Shown: positions 51,148 to 60,833, counted from the stretch's first letter. The stretch: 64,000 nt of DNA from Tenacibaculum skagerrakense (GCF_004345825.1 NZ_SLXM01000002.1:310001-374000), one strand, 5' to 3'. Translations and numbers: made by a program. Notes: a model not told the origin generated them from the sequence alone.

Positions 51148-51765
51148 TTATAATAATTTTACGCTCTCCAAATAAGATATCGAATTCGGACCTTCCATGA
51201 ATAAAAGATCTAAAATCGATAAATTAGAAATAAACCCATACTTGTCATCAAACATTTGGGTATAGCTGTCCATTTCTATTGATATATTACCATTTTTAGC
51301 AACTGAAAAATCCCTATAATCGTTTACTATTGGTGATAATTCGTATTCATTAGTTTTTGAAAATTCTTGATTAATTTGCAAAGCATCAGTAACAAATAAA
51401 TACGTATCAATATTTAAGTCTACTAAATATACGTATTTTTTGTTAAATATTTTTGCAAGATCGTCTTCGAAGAATTCAAAGAAAGGAGATGACTGGTAAG
51501 CAGCTTTTAAAGATTTAAAGTGTTGGTCTTGCCATGGGAAGTCGTTTTCAACTAAGGTATCTTTAGTCTTTTTTCTTCCAGTAGTTTTATTATGTTTTAC
51601 AGGAATGTTTAACGATAACTTTCCATTAGCTCCATATATGTAACATCTGTTTCTATAAGTTTGTTTTTGAAAATTATCTTCAAATTCAAAAATAACTTTA
51701 TCAGAATTAGCTATAAATGCATACTGACTTATAGGAGAAAAATATGTTGGTATAAATAATCCCAA
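51148..51765 (-). CDS. WbqC family protein
   Basis: The protein of about 205 residues matches WbqC: GLFIPTYFSPISQYAFIANSDKVIFEFEDNFQKQTYRNRCYIYGANGKLSLNIPVKH is the conserved N-terminal half, and FPWQDQHFKSLKAAYQSSPFFEFFEDDL the next motif. Homologues begin just before the IPTYF motif, so TTG at 51765, directly after the lepB stop, is preferred; the ATG at 51801 would add twelve Lys-rich residues read from the lepB tail. WbqC proteins are tied to O-antigen or N-acyl sugar synthesis. Exact reaction unknown. Confidence 0.85.
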   Translation of the reverse strand: MGLFIPTYFSPISQYAFIANSDKVIFEFEDNFQKQTYRNRCYIYGANGKLSLNIPVKHNKTTGRKKTKDTLVENDFPWQDQHFKSLKAAYQSSPFFEFFEDDLAKIFNKKYVYLVDLNIDTYLFVTDALQINQEFSKTNEYELSPIVNDYRDFSVAKNGNISIEMDSYTQMFDDKYGFISNLSILDLLFMEGPNSISYLESVKLL

Positions 51766-51769
51766 GGAA

Positions 51770-53341
51770 TTATGCTTTTTTCTTTTTAGGTTTAAAAACA
51801 AAGAATAATATCAATGCAGCAGATAAAATTCCTAACCAAAAATATGATTTAGATTCTCCATTGGTAACTGTCATAAATATTCTATCCCAACGAATTTTTC
51901 CGGTTTCATTGTCAACACTAAACCATACCATAATCGGCTTACCAATTACGTGATCAAAAGGAACGTAACCCCATCTTCTTGCATCTAAAGAATTTTGGCG
52001 GTTATCTCCCATCATCCAGTAATAATCTTGCTTAAAAGTGTAACTATCGGCTTTTTTACCATTGATATAAATATCATCATTAACAAAAGTTAAGTCATTT
52101 TTTTCGTATTCTCTGATAATACGTTTATAAAAAGGAATGGTTTCCTTGGTTATAGAAACAGTAGCACCTTTTTTAGGAATGTAAATAGGACCAAAGTTAT
52201 CAATATTCCATCGGTATAATGGGCTTTGCGGAAATAATTCAAGATCAGACTTATCTTTAGGATCTATTTTTTTAGTAACACTTTTTACAATAGGGTTTTT
52301 TGCTATTAAAGCAGCTTCTTCGTCAGTTAAATTTAAAAGGTATTTTCCATCTTGTGTAGTGTACGCTTCTTTAAAACGTACATTGTACCTCATTAAAGCA
52401 GCTTCACTAAATTTTTGACCTTCCGTATCAATTATATGATACCATTGTGGTTTCGCATTCGGAGGTAAAATAGAGCGCTCTCCGTTAATATAAATATATC
52501 CGTCTCTAATTTCTAAACTATCACCAGCTATACCAACACAACGTTTTACAAGGTTTAGTTTTTTGTCAATAGGTTTGTAATAAGACCTGTCTGGTGTTAA
52601 TTTGTTCATATCGCGTAAGGTATCTGCAGGTTGACCAAATACTACGATATCGTTTCTTTTAATGCTAGTAAGTCCAGGAAGCCTCATATAAGGCAATTGA
52701 AATTTATTAGCGAAAGCATTCTCTCTGTTTTCGTAATCGTCGCTAAAAACATACGATTTAGACTTTACAAGTGGAATTGTATCATGAATCATTGGAAGAG
52801 CCACAGTAGACATAGGCACACGTGCTCCATAATGAAATTTGCTTACAAATAAGTAATCTCCAATTAATAAGGTTTTTTCTAAAGAAGAAGAAGGAATTAC
52901 ATAAGGTCTAATAAAGTAATTATGTACAATTGTAGCTGCAATAATGGCAAAAGCAATTGAGCTTACCCATTCACCAACTACTGTAGGAGCTTTCAATTCT
53001 CTATCTGGTCGATACTGAGCATCTGTAGCGTAATTTATGTAGGCGATATAAAATCCTAATGTTAGAATTGCTAAAAAAGTATCTTTGGTAGTTGTATAGC
53101 CAAAACTTCTACAAGTTTCAATCCATAGAACTGGAAACATAATTAAGTTTACAATCGGAATGAATAATAAAATTACCCACCATTTTGGTCTTTTAATTAT
53201 TCCTAAAAGAACTATAGCATTATATACAGGTATAGCTGCTTCCCATGCTTTTCTTCCTGCTTTTTCGTATAATTTCCATGTTCCTAAGAAGTGAATAAAT
53301 TGGACTGTTAAGAATAAAATAAACCAACCCGTAAATGACAT
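51770..53341 (-). CDS. lepB: signal peptidase I, long Bacteroidota form
   Basis: The 523-residue enzyme has an N-terminal DUF5684-like region of four membrane helices (1-115), another helix at about 125-145, then the S26 peptidase domain. The serine box is IPSSSLEKTLLIGDYLFVSK near residue 150, the lysine box LVKRCVGIAGDSLEI, and the C-terminal box YYWMMGDNRQNSLDARRWGYVP. An insertion of about 100 residues lies between them, usual in this phylum. It removes Sec and Tat signal peptides at the inner membrane. It follows dapB in the par cluster. Confidence 0.96.
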   Translation of the reverse strand: MSFTGWFILFLTVQFIHFLGTWKLYEKAGRKAWEAAIPVYNAIVLLGIIKRPKWWVILLFIPIVNLIMFPVLWIETCRSFGYTTTKDTFLAILTLGFYIAYINYATDAQYRPDRELKAPTVVGEWVSSIAFAIIAATIVHNYFIRPYVIPSSSLEKTLLIGDYLFVSKFHYGARVPMSTVALPMIHDTIPLVKSKSYVFSDDYENRENAFANKFQLPYMRLPGLTSIKRNDIVVFGQPADTLRDMNKLTPDRSYYKPIDKKLNLVKRCVGIAGDSLEIRDGYIYINGERSILPPNAKPQWYHIIDTEGQKFSEAALMRYNVRFKEAYTTQDGKYLLNLTDEEAALIAKNPIVKSVTKKIDPKDKSDLELFPQSPLYRWNIDNFGPIYIPKKGATVSITKETIPFYKRIIREYEKNDLTFVNDDIYINGKKADSYTFKQDYYWMMGDNRQNSLDARRWGYVPFDHVIGKPIMVWFSVDNETGKIRWDRIFMTVTNGESKSYFWLGILSAALILFFVFKPKKKKA

Positions 53342-53412
53342 AATTTTTAGTTTTGTTTTATAAAATCGATAAGACGCTCATAGCTCTTACTTGTTATCAA
53401 TATATTTTTCTT

Positions 53413-54114
53413 TTAACCTATGTTTAACACATCTCTCATAGAGTAAACTCCTTCTTTTCCTATAAGCCACTCAGCTGCAACTACAGCACCTAAAGCAAAC
53501 CCTTTTCGGTTATGTGCAGTGTGTTTTATTTCAATAGCATCTACTTCTGAGTTATAGTTTATAGTATGTGTTCCAGGTACATCTGGCGTACGAACTGCTT
53601 TTATAGGAATACTTTTCTCTGTAATTTCACCATCCAATTCCCATGCTTCTTTTTCTGAATTTTCAATAATTCCTTCTGCTAGAGTAATAGCTGTTCCACT
53701 TGGTGCATCTAGTTTTTTTGTGTGATGAATTTCTTCAATTTCTATTGAATATTGTTCTTGAGATTTCATCATTTCTGCTAATTTTTCATTTAAAGCAAAG
53801 AAAATATTTACACCTAAACTAAAGTTAGAAGCATATATAAAAGCCCCTTTTTTTTCTTTACAAAGTGCTACTGCATTATCATAATTAGCTAACCATCCTG
53901 TAGTTCCTGAAACAACTGGAACTTGATGATTAATACATGTTGTAATATTGTTGAAAGCAGAGCTAGGTACACTAAAATCAATAGCAACATCTGCTAGAGT
54001 TATATCATAATCTTCTTCACCGTTAGACTTAATCACAATTTCGTGTCCACGTTCAAGGGCAATTTTTTCAATTTCTTTACCCATTCTACCATAACCTAAT
54101 AAGGCTAATTTCAT
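53413..54114 (-). CDS. dapB: 4-hydroxy-tetrahydrodipicolinate reductase
   Basis: The 233-residue enzyme acts in lysine and diaminopimelate synthesis. Motifs seen are MKLALLGYGRMGKEIEKIA (NAD(P)H binding), PVVSGTTGWL, the catalytic EEIHHTKKLDAPSGTAITLAEGI, and the C-terminal RKGFALGAVVAAEWLIGKEGVYSM. It starts 2 bp after the DUF5683 gene and is part of the parA-parB-DUF5683-dapB-lepB order common in Flavobacteriaceae. Confidence 0.97.
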   Translation of the reverse strand: MKLALLGYGRMGKEIEKIALERGHEIVIKSNGEEDYDITLADVAIDFSVPSSAFNNITTCINHQVPVVSGTTGWLANYDNAVALCKEKKGAFIYASNFSLGVNIFFALNEKLAEMMKSQEQYSIEIEEIHHTKKLDAPSGTAITLAEGIIENSEKEAWELDGEITEKSIPIKAVRTPDVPGTHTINYNSEVDAIEIKHTAHNRKGFALGAVVAAEWLIGKEGVYSMRDVLNIG

Positions 54115-54116
54115 AA

Positions 54117-54713
54117 TTAAAAAGAATATTTTAGGGTTAAACCCAGTTTGTGAGTGTTTTCTTCGTTGTAATTGATATTTGGCATAGCAGAAGGAGTGAG
54201 TGTAAGACTATCGGTACTGTCAAACTGAATCAAATGAGCAGTTACACTAGCTTCAACTATTTGTAATACGTAAATAAGTACCGTTGTAAGTAAGGATAAA
54301 TCTCTGTTCTGACGTAGTTGTTTTTGAGCACTTTCTAAACCAGCATCTGAAATAAGAGGAACTCCGTTAACATCAGAAAATTCATCTGGTAACCCAGCTT
54401 TTCTTCTTCTAAAAGCCGTTCTAAAACGTTGATATTCGTTGTTATTATCTATGTAAAAGTAAATACTCGTCGCCATACCTCCATAAATTAAAGGTAATTG
54501 CCACCAATATCGGTTGTTGTAAATTTGACCTGCTCCAGGAAAGATAGCGGAATAAAAAGCCGCCCTTGATGGATTTAATGGATCGTATTCAGGTTGCTGG
54601 ATTTGTGTGTATTGAAGCGATCTTGTCTCTGTTTTTGTAGTATCTTTAGTTTGACTATAAGCAGCTAACGTACAAAAAAAGATAAAAGCAAATATGTAAA
54701 TTGAGTTCTTCAA
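54117..54713 (-). CDS. DUF5683 family membrane protein
   Basis: The 198-residue protein begins with a signal peptide and has the DUF5683 motif PSRAAFYSAIFPGAGQIYNNRYWWQLPLIYGGMATSIYFYIDNNNEYQRFRTAFRRR, with two or three membrane helices and a short periplasmic or outer C-terminal strand. Function unknown. Its start touches the parB stop, so it is coupled to the partition genes. Confidence 0.9.
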   Translation of the reverse strand: MKNSIYIFAFIFFCTLAAYSQTKDTTKTETRSLQYTQIQQPEYDPLNPSRAAFYSAIFPGAGQIYNNRYWWQLPLIYGGMATSIYFYIDNNNEYQRFRTAFRRRKAGLPDEFSDVNGVPLISDAGLESAQKQLRQNRDLSLLTTVLIYVLQIVEASVTAHLIQFDSTDSLTLTPSAMPNINYNEENTHKLGLTLKYSF

Positions 54714-55604
54714 TTACTTCAATAATTTTTTAATTCTATTAAAATCTTCGATTGAATCAAAAGGAATAGAAATTTTACCTTTTCCTTTGTTATTTACAGA
54801 AACATCAATTTTCGCGCTAAAGAAATCAGTGAAGTTTTTTAAACTACTTGATATTTCACTAGGTAACGCATTCTTTTTAGCTTCTGGTTTTTTGGTAACT
54901 CCAGATTTTAAAACTCTAACTAAATCCTCAGTTTGTCTTACAGATAATTTGTCACGAAGAATTTTTTCATAAACATCTATCTGGTCTTTTTCGCTTTCAA
55001 TATTAATTAAGGCTCTACCATGTCCCATAGAAATAAATCCATCTCTCATTCCTGTTTGAATGATTGGATCTAATTTTAATAATCGTAAATAATTTGTAAC
55101 GGTAGAACGCTTTTTTCCAACTCTTACACTTAATTGCTCTTGTGTAAGTTTAATTTCATCAATCAAACGTTGATAAGATAAAGCAACTTCAATTGGATCA
55201 AGATTTTTACGCTGAATATTTTCAACTAATGCCATTTCAAGCATTTCCTGATCATTTGCTATACGAATGTATGCAGGTATGGTATCGTTTCCAATTAATT
55301 TTGAAGCTCTAAATCTTCTTTCTCCAGAAACTAATTGAAATTTATCTTCAGATAATTTTCTAACAGTTATAGGCTGAATTACACCTAATTCTTTTATAGA
55401 AGCTGCTAGTTCATTTAAAGCTTCTTCATCGAAGTAAGTTCTTGGTTGAAAAGGATTTACTTCAATTAACTTTAAATCGATTTCAATAATACTTCCAACA
55501 ACTTTATCAGCATTTTTATCAGATGCTGAATTTACTTCTGCAGTTTCTTTTAACAAAGCAGATAATCCTCTTCCTAAAGCTTGCTTCCTAGTTGCTTTTG
55601 CCAT
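54714..55604 (-). CDS. parB: chromosome partitioning protein ParB
   Basis: The 296-residue protein is chromosomal ParB: N-terminal KQALGRGLSALL, the CTPase domain with NPFQPRTYFDEEALNELAASIKELGVIQPI and SGERRFRASKLIG, the ENIQRKNLDPIEVALSYQRLI segment, a central helix-turn-helix (LSVRVGKKRSTVTNYLRLL) and a C-terminal dimer domain. It binds parS sites to help segregate origins. It lies 3 bp after parA. No convincing parS was seen in the window. Confidence 0.97.
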   Translation of the reverse strand: MAKATRKQALGRGLSALLKETAEVNSASDKNADKVVGSIIEIDLKLIEVNPFQPRTYFDEEALNELAASIKELGVIQPITVRKLSEDKFQLVSGERRFRASKLIGNDTIPAYIRIANDQEMLEMALVENIQRKNLDPIEVALSYQRLIDEIKLTQEQLSVRVGKKRSTVTNYLRLLKLDPIIQTGMRDGFISMGHGRALINIESEKDQIDVYEKILRDKLSVRQTEDLVRVLKSGVTKKPEAKKNALPSEISSSLKNFTDFFSAKIDVSVNNKGKGKISIPFDSIEDFNRIKKLLK

Positions 55605-55607
55605 GTT

Positions 55608-56369
55608 TTAATTCTTGTTTATAATTTCATTTGCTAAGTTAATATAATTAACCGCGCCTTTACTTGTTGCATCATATGAAATGATGCTTTCTCCGTAACT
55701 TGGAGCTTCGCTTAAACGAATATTTCTGTGTACAATTGTTTCAAAAACCATTGAGCTGAAGTGTTTTCTAACTTCATCAACAACTTGATTTGATAAACGT
55801 AAACGAGCATCGTACATTGTTAACAATAAACCTTCTATTTCAAGATCTTTGTTATGTATTTTTTGAACGCTTTTTATAGTGTTAAGTAACTTTCCTAAAC
55901 CTTCTAAAGCAAAATATTCACATTGAATTGGAATAATTACCGAATTAGAAGCAACTAAAGAGTTTAATGTAATTAAACCTAAAGATGGAGCACAATCAAT
56001 TAGAATGTAATCGTAATCATCAGCTAATTCATTCAATGCTTTTTTTAGCATGTATTCACGCTCAATTTTGTCAACTAATTCAATTTCAATAGCTACCAAG
56101 TCAATATGAGCAGGTATTAAATCAACATTTGGAGAATCGGTTTTAATAATAGTGTCTTTAGCACTAGCTGTGTGTTCTAAAACCTGATATGTACCAAGTT
56201 CGATACTTTCAACATCAATTCCTAATCCAGAAGTGGCATTTGCCTGGGGATCAGCATCAATTAATAGTACTTTTTTTTCAAGAACTCCTAAGGCAGCTGC
56301 TAAGTTTACTGATGTAGTAGTTTTACCAACTCCTCCTTTTTGATTTGCTATTGCAATAATTTTGCCCAT
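55608..56369 (-). CDS. parA: chromosome partitioning ATPase ParA
   Basis: The 253-residue ATPase has the deviant Walker A KGGVGKTTTS (residues 11-20), LLIDADPQANAT, and the DCAPSLGLITLNSLVASNSVIIPIQCEYFALEGL segment. It forms ATP-dependent DNA-bound dimers that position ParB complexes. It is the first gene of the par operon. Confidence 0.97.
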   Translation of the reverse strand: MGKIIAIANQKGGVGKTTTSVNLAAALGVLEKKVLLIDADPQANATSGLGIDVESIELGTYQVLEHTASAKDTIIKTDSPNVDLIPAHIDLVAIEIELVDKIEREYMLKKALNELADDYDYILIDCAPSLGLITLNSLVASNSVIIPIQCEYFALEGLGKLLNTIKSVQKIHNKDLEIEGLLLTMYDARLRLSNQVVDEVRKHFSSMVFETIVHRNIRLSEAPSYGESIISYDATSKGAVNYINLANEIINKN

Positions 56370-56661
56370 ACTGTTTTTTGTATTTACAGAACGTAAAAAT
56401 ACAATTATTTATGACTTATTAAAGTTTAAAATATTAACAAAAAAAGTTAAAGGTTAATGTAAAATTGTTACCTGTTTTTTTATGAGGTTTTTTCCTAGTG
56501 CTAATATAGTGGTTATCATGAAAGGTAAAATTGGTGGTTGGTATAAGTTTGCCATGTTGTTTTTATAAAGACACTTAAAAGAATTGATCAATCTTAACCA
56601 ACGCGGAAACCGAAAAGCGAATGAGTAGGTACATTTTAAAAACTATTTAATTTTAACTATT

Positions 56662-57639
56662 ATGAAAAAAATTTTAATGCTACTTATAATAGCCTCACTA
56701 GCTATTAGTTGTAAAGAGGAAGAAATTATTTCTGAAGCTCCCGAAGAAACAATAGAGATAATAAAAAGAAAAGAAGGAAAAGCAATTCTTCATTTTGATA
56801 ACATTGATGAACTTCAAATGTTTATAAAAGAAAGAGTTAATGCTGATGTTGATTATTTAGAAGAAGCAAGACAATTTTCAAAAGAAGGACGTTACAATCC
56901 GTTATTATTAGTGTATAATTTAGAATCAAATGAAGCTGAAAGTTTAGGTATTGATGAGAAATCGATTCCAACTGTAGCATCTGACGATGATATGTTATTA
57001 TTAATGTTAAATGAGGAAGGAGAGATATGGATTGAGGATAAAATCTTTAGAATTGATGAAGAGTTTGTTTACACTTATACAGCATCGGATGGATCGGGTG
57101 ATATCAATAATTTTATTGAGCAATATAATGCTGGTAAATTAGAAATTCAACCAGGAAAGACTATTGAGTTCAGTAAATCTTTAACTGTTTTTATGCATGA
57201 AAATGGTAAAGATCAAAATAATTACGTTGAAAGATCACAAACGAATTACCAATATTTTAGTAGTAATTATAGAATGAAAGCTAGACAGTTTGATGGTTTT
57301 TGGGGATTTTATAGTTCAATCGGCTCTAGCACGAAAGTTGAGAAACGTAAAAAGTTTTTATGGTGGACTTCATGGAACACTGTTAAAACAGATAATAGAT
57401 TAGAGTATGATATGTCTTATGAAGTTAGAGCTACTCCAGGATTTCCTCCTGTAAACTTTGTAGCTACTGCTTCTGGTTCTAGATATTGTAACTGTAACAA
57501 CGCACAAAGAACTTATGCGTGGTCGGTTGGGTTTCCTTGGGCTCCTGAAAGATATATCCCTTTAGAGGGTGAGTCTAGACATTGGGCGCATTGGTATACA
57601 ACAAATCCAAATACCGTTTCGGTAACATTACAGTACTAA
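56662..57639 (+). CDS. large lipoprotein, unknown function
   Basis: The 325-residue protein has a lipoprotein signal peptide ending in LAISC and an acidic linker. It then has an N-terminal domain beginning EGKAILHFDNIDELQMFIKER, and a C-terminal domain rich in aromatic residues with two close cysteines (YCNCNN) and a WSVGFPWAPERYIPLEGESRHWAHW stretch. Its overall plan resembles Bacteroidota DUF4848-type lipoproteins, but I do not recognise it firmly. It is a single gene with its own terminator, divergent from parA across 292 bp. Confidence 0.8.
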   Translation: MKKILMLLIIASLAISCKEEEIISEAPEETIEIIKRKEGKAILHFDNIDELQMFIKERVNADVDYLEEARQFSKEGRYNPLLLVYNLESNEAESLGIDEKSIPTVASDDDMLLLMLNEEGEIWIEDKIFRIDEEFVYTYTASDGSGDINNFIEQYNAGKLEIQPGKTIEFSKSLTVFMHENGKDQNNYVERSQTNYQYFSSNYRMKARQFDGFWGFYSSIGSSTKVEKRKKFLWWTSWNTVKTDNRLEYDMSYEVRATPGFPPVNFVATASGSRYCNCNNAQRTYAWSVGFPWAPERYIPLEGESRHWAHWYTTNPNTVSVTLQY

Positions 57640-57663
57640 TTAGATTGTATTTGAATTAATAAA

Positions 57664-57690
57664 AAAGTCCTGAGAATTTCTCAGGACTTT
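57664..57690. terminator. bidirectional terminator between lipoprotein gene and dnaN
   Basis: AAAGTCCTGAGA and TCTCAGGACTTT form a perfect 12-bp stem with a 3-base loop between two convergent genes. Confidence 0.85.
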
Positions 57691-57718
57691 CTTTTTTATG
57701 TTTTAAAACAGATTGAAA

Positions 57719-58837
57719 CTATCCATTTAACATTACTGGCATTACTAACATGGTAATGTGTTCTCCATCTTCTGTTCCATCAATTGGAGTTAAAATTCCA
57801 GCTCTATTAGGTAAGCTCATTTCTAATTGAACATCATTAGCATTCAAATTATTTAACATTTCACTTAAGAAACGAGAGTTAAAACCTATTTGCATGTCAT
57901 CACCTTGGTAATCACAGCTTAAACGTTCGTCGGCTTTGTTTGCGTAATCTAAATCTTCAGCAGAAATGTTTAATTCAGTTCCTGCCATTTTTAAACGTAT
58001 TTGATGTGTTGTTTTACTTGAGAAAATAGAAACACGACGAACAGAGTTTAAGAAAGAAGCTCTATCTACTGTAAGTTTATTTGGATTTTCTTTAGGAATT
58101 ACCGCTTCATAATTAGGGTACTTTCCGTCAATTAATCGACAAACTAAAACTACATTATCAAACGTAAATTTAGCATTTGTATCATTGTACTCTACTAATA
58201 CATTTTCATCAGCGCCTCCTAAAATACCTTTTAATAAGTTTAAAGGTTTTTTAGGCATGATGAATTCTGCAGACTTATCTGCAGATACATCTTTTCTTGT
58301 ATACTTAACTAGCTTATGAGCATCAGTAGCTACAAAAGTTAATTCTTTCGAGTTAAACTGGAAAAACACTCCACTCATTACTGGTCTCAAATCATCGTTT
58401 CCTGCTGCAAAAATTGTTTTGGCAATTGCAGTAGCTAGGACATGAGCAGGAATTTCTGTACTTGTTGGAGATGGTAACTCAATAGCTTTTGGGAATTCTT
58501 CTCCGCTATAAAAAGCCATATCATATTTTCCTTGTTCAGAACTTATTTCTATAGTGTTTTCACCTTGTGTTTTAAAAGTTAAAGGCTGGTCTGGGAAGGT
58601 TTTTAATGTGTCTAATAATAAACGAGCATTAATAGCTATTGATCCAGAATCAGTACTTTCTACATCGATAACTGCACTCATGGTAGTTTCTAAATCAGAA
58701 GCAGATGCAGTTAGTTGGTTTTCAGATAATTCAAATAAGAAGTTATCTAAAATTGGCAATGTATTATTACTATTAATTACTCCACCTAAAACTTGTAATT
58801 GTTTTAACAGATGTGAGCTAGATACAATAAATTTCAT
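57719..58837 (-). CDS. dnaN: DNA polymerase III sliding clamp (beta subunit)
   Basis: The 372-residue protein is the beta clamp: three similar domains of about 120 residues starting MKFIVSSSHLLKQLQVLGGVINSNNTLPILDNFLFEL, with VLVEYNDTNAKFTFDNVVLVCRLIDGKYPNYEAVIP in the middle and a C-terminal MLVMPVMLNG as in other clamps. ATG at 58837 is the standard start; a longer frame adds ten unrelated residues. It stands alone, away from dnaA. Confidence 0.97.
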   Translation of the reverse strand: MKFIVSSSHLLKQLQVLGGVINSNNTLPILDNFLFELSENQLTASASDLETTMSAVIDVESTDSGSIAINARLLLDTLKTFPDQPLTFKTQGENTIEISSEQGKYDMAFYSGEEFPKAIELPSPTSTEIPAHVLATAIAKTIFAAGNDDLRPVMSGVFFQFNSKELTFVATDAHKLVKYTRKDVSADKSAEFIMPKKPLNLLKGILGGADENVLVEYNDTNAKFTFDNVVLVCRLIDGKYPNYEAVIPKENPNKLTVDRASFLNSVRRVSIFSSKTTHQIRLKMAGTELNISAEDLDYANKADERLSCDYQGDDMQIGFNSRFLSEMLNNLNANDVQLEMSLPNRAGILTPIDGTEDGEHITMLVMPVMLNG

Positions 58838-58864
58838 TATTTCTTTGTAAAGTAGTTTGATGTA

Positions 58865-58872
58865 CAAAGATA
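58865..58872 (-). promoter_or_regulatory. -7 box upstream of dnaN
   Basis: The minus strand reads TATCTTTG, matching TAnnTTTG, 27 bp before the dnaN ATG. No clear -33 TTG. Confidence 0.4.
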
Positions 58873-58928
58873 TTCTATTCCATTAATTTTTAAAATTAAT
58901 TTATCAACACTTTTTATTTTATTGTTGA

Positions 58929-59879
58929 TTAGTTGAATAGATAGTTAATTTGAATGCCTCCGTAAAGATTTCCATTAGGAACTCTTGTGCTTTCTAATTT
59001 TTTGGTATGATGTACAATCATATATTTAAAATTGAATCGATTTGCAGTAAACCAAAACCCTATTTCTGTTGTTAAAACGAAAGGTCTTAATTGATAAGTA
59101 ACAGGGTTGTTTTCAGTTAGAAAGCTTCCCTGAATGGTTGCGTCATATATTGCTAAACGTACCATTGGGTTAATGTAAAAGAAGGTTTCTACTTCGTTGT
59201 TAAATTCTGAATCTTTATGGTTTAGATTACTATTAAAACCTATAGAATTAGCAACGTGTTGCAGTTTTTTAGTGCCAATTCTACTAAATAGTCCTGTTGA
59301 AATGTCTGTAAAAACGAAACCAATATTTGCTGAATTTTTCCAGTTTAGATCAAAAAAGTTATGTTCCTTCATAAGCGGTTGAAGGTATTCTACACTGAAA
59401 TTTAAAGCAAAAGCATCTTTAATTTGATACTTCCATCCATCAGCATCATTAAATCCATAGATGCTATGCACAAAATTCATAGATTCTTCTCCGTAAGCAG
59501 ATGGACCGATTACTCCAATTTCGCCAGACAAAGAAAAATAAGAATTGTTTTTGTAGAATTTTTTAAAGCCTGCTCCTGCATACAAGTAACCCGCAAAAGG
59601 TCTGTCGTGTTCAGATATATCTCGAACATTCGCTTTAAAAGGTGAATACAATTTCTGACCTAATTCAAACGAATAGATTTTTTTTACCAGATTTTCTGTT
59701 AAAGTATTGCTTGCGAAGCTGTAAGATAAGAAAGTTCCATTAGTGTAATATCGGTCTTGAGTAGTTGATATATATAAATCATTATCATTAGCAATGCTAA
59801 AAACGCTTCTGTATTTTACTTGAGAAAAGCTTGTTGCAGAAAAACTTACAAGTAAAAACATTAAAATAATTTTTTTCAT
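58929..59879 (-). CDS. LpxR-like lipid A deacylase family outer-membrane protein
   Basis: The 316-residue protein has a signal peptide (cleavage after SFSQ) and a twelve-stranded barrel pattern as in LpxR/DUF2219: SIANDNDLYISTTQDRYYTNGTFLSYSF carries the N-terminal Asn/Asp metal and active-site region, and RPFAGYLYAGAGFKKF the next conserved stretch. LpxR removes the 3'-acyloxyacyl chain of lipid A. Whether the catalytic residues are all kept cannot be settled by eye. It is divergent from the PPK2 pair. Confidence 0.8.
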   Translation of the reverse strand: MKKIILMFLLVSFSATSFSQVKYRSVFSIANDNDLYISTTQDRYYTNGTFLSYSFASNTLTENLVKKIYSFELGQKLYSPFKANVRDISEHDRPFAGYLYAGAGFKKFYKNNSYFSLSGEIGVIGPSAYGEESMNFVHSIYGFNDADGWKYQIKDAFALNFSVEYLQPLMKEHNFFDLNWKNSANIGFVFTDISTGLFSRIGTKKLQHVANSIGFNSNLNHKDSEFNNEVETFFYINPMVRLAIYDATIQGSFLTENNPVTYQLRPFVLTTEIGFWFTANRFNFKYMIVHHTKKLESTRVPNGNLYGGIQINYLFN

Positions 59880-59973
59880 AAAGAAATATGTTCCGCAATA
59901 AAGGTAATGAATTAATAAAAAATTGCTTTAAATCTTCTTAAGAATTTATACTTTAGTAAAAGATTACAGTAGT

Positions 59974-60831
59974 ATGGAAAATAAGCCAAAGTTATCGGTA
60001 GAAGATTTTGAAAGAGTAAATAGTAACGAAGAATTGTTAGCTTTAATTTCTGAGAAAAACATACCTTTTCGTAGTGTTGAAAAAGAACTTTTTTATACTG
60101 AGGAATTAAGGTTGCTACAAATTGAGTTGGTAAAATTACAACAATGGATAGCAAAAAATAATAAACGAGTTGCTGTTATTTTTGAAGGAAGAGATGCCGC
60201 AGGTAAAGGCGGTAATATAAGAAGGTTTATGGAACACTTAAACCCTAGATCTTCTCGTTTAGTTGCGTTAAATAAACCAACAGAAGTTGAAAGAGGGCAG
60301 TGGTATTTTCAGCGATATATAAAAGAGCTGCCAAATCCGGGAGAGATTGTTTTTTTTGATAGAAGCTGGTATAATAGAGCTGTGGTTGAGCCTGTAATGG
60401 GATTTTGTACAGACGCACAATATAGAAAGTTTTTGGTGCAGGTTCCAGAATTTGAACATATGTTGTATGAAGATGGAGTTGTTGTAATTAAATTTTGGCT
60501 TTCAATTACAAAAAGCGAACAGTTGAAAAGGTTTGATGCTCGAATGGATAATCCTTTAAAACACTGGAAGTTTAGTCCTGTAGATAAAAAAGGACAAGAG
60601 CTTTGGGATAAATACACCTTTTATAAAGAAGAGATGTTTACCAATACACATACAACGTATTGTCCTTGGACTATTATTAGGACCAATAAGAAAAAGGTTG
60701 CTCGTTTAGAAGCTATAAGACATGTGTTGTCGAAATTTGATTATGAAGGTAAGGAAGAGGCGTTAACTAATTTAAACCCTGACCCGAATGTAGTAATGAG
60801 GTATTACAGGTCTGTAATTCAAAATGATTAA
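59974..60831 (+). CDS. ppk2: polyphosphate kinase 2, class I type (first of tandem pair)
   Basis: The 285-residue PPK2 has Walker A EGRDAAGKGG (G72-K78), the WYFQRYIKELPNPGEIVFFDRSWYNRAVVEPVMGFC stretch that includes the Walker B DRSW, and the lid region WKFSPVDKKGQELWDKYT. These are marks of class I enzymes, which phosphorylate nucleoside diphosphates with polyphosphate (or the reverse). It is followed 2 bp later by a second class I gene. Confidence 0.94.
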   Translation: MENKPKLSVEDFERVNSNEELLALISEKNIPFRSVEKELFYTEELRLLQIELVKLQQWIAKNNKRVAVIFEGRDAAGKGGNIRRFMEHLNPRSSRLVALNKPTEVERGQWYFQRYIKELPNPGEIVFFDRSWYNRAVVEPVMGFCTDAQYRKFLVQVPEFEHMLYEDGVVVIKFWLSITKSEQLKRFDARMDNPLKHWKFSPVDKKGQELWDKYTFYKEEMFTNTHTTYCPWTIIRTNKKKVARLEAIRHVLSKFDYEGKEEALTNLNPDPNVVMRYYRSVIQND

Positions 60832-60833
60832 AA

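Noticed and set aside
56518..56568. 16-residue frame MKGKIGGWYKFAMLFL upstream of the lipoprotein gene
   Set aside because: Too short to judge, no promoter or conservation evidence; nothing else was seen in the 292-bp gap between parA and the lipoprotein gene.
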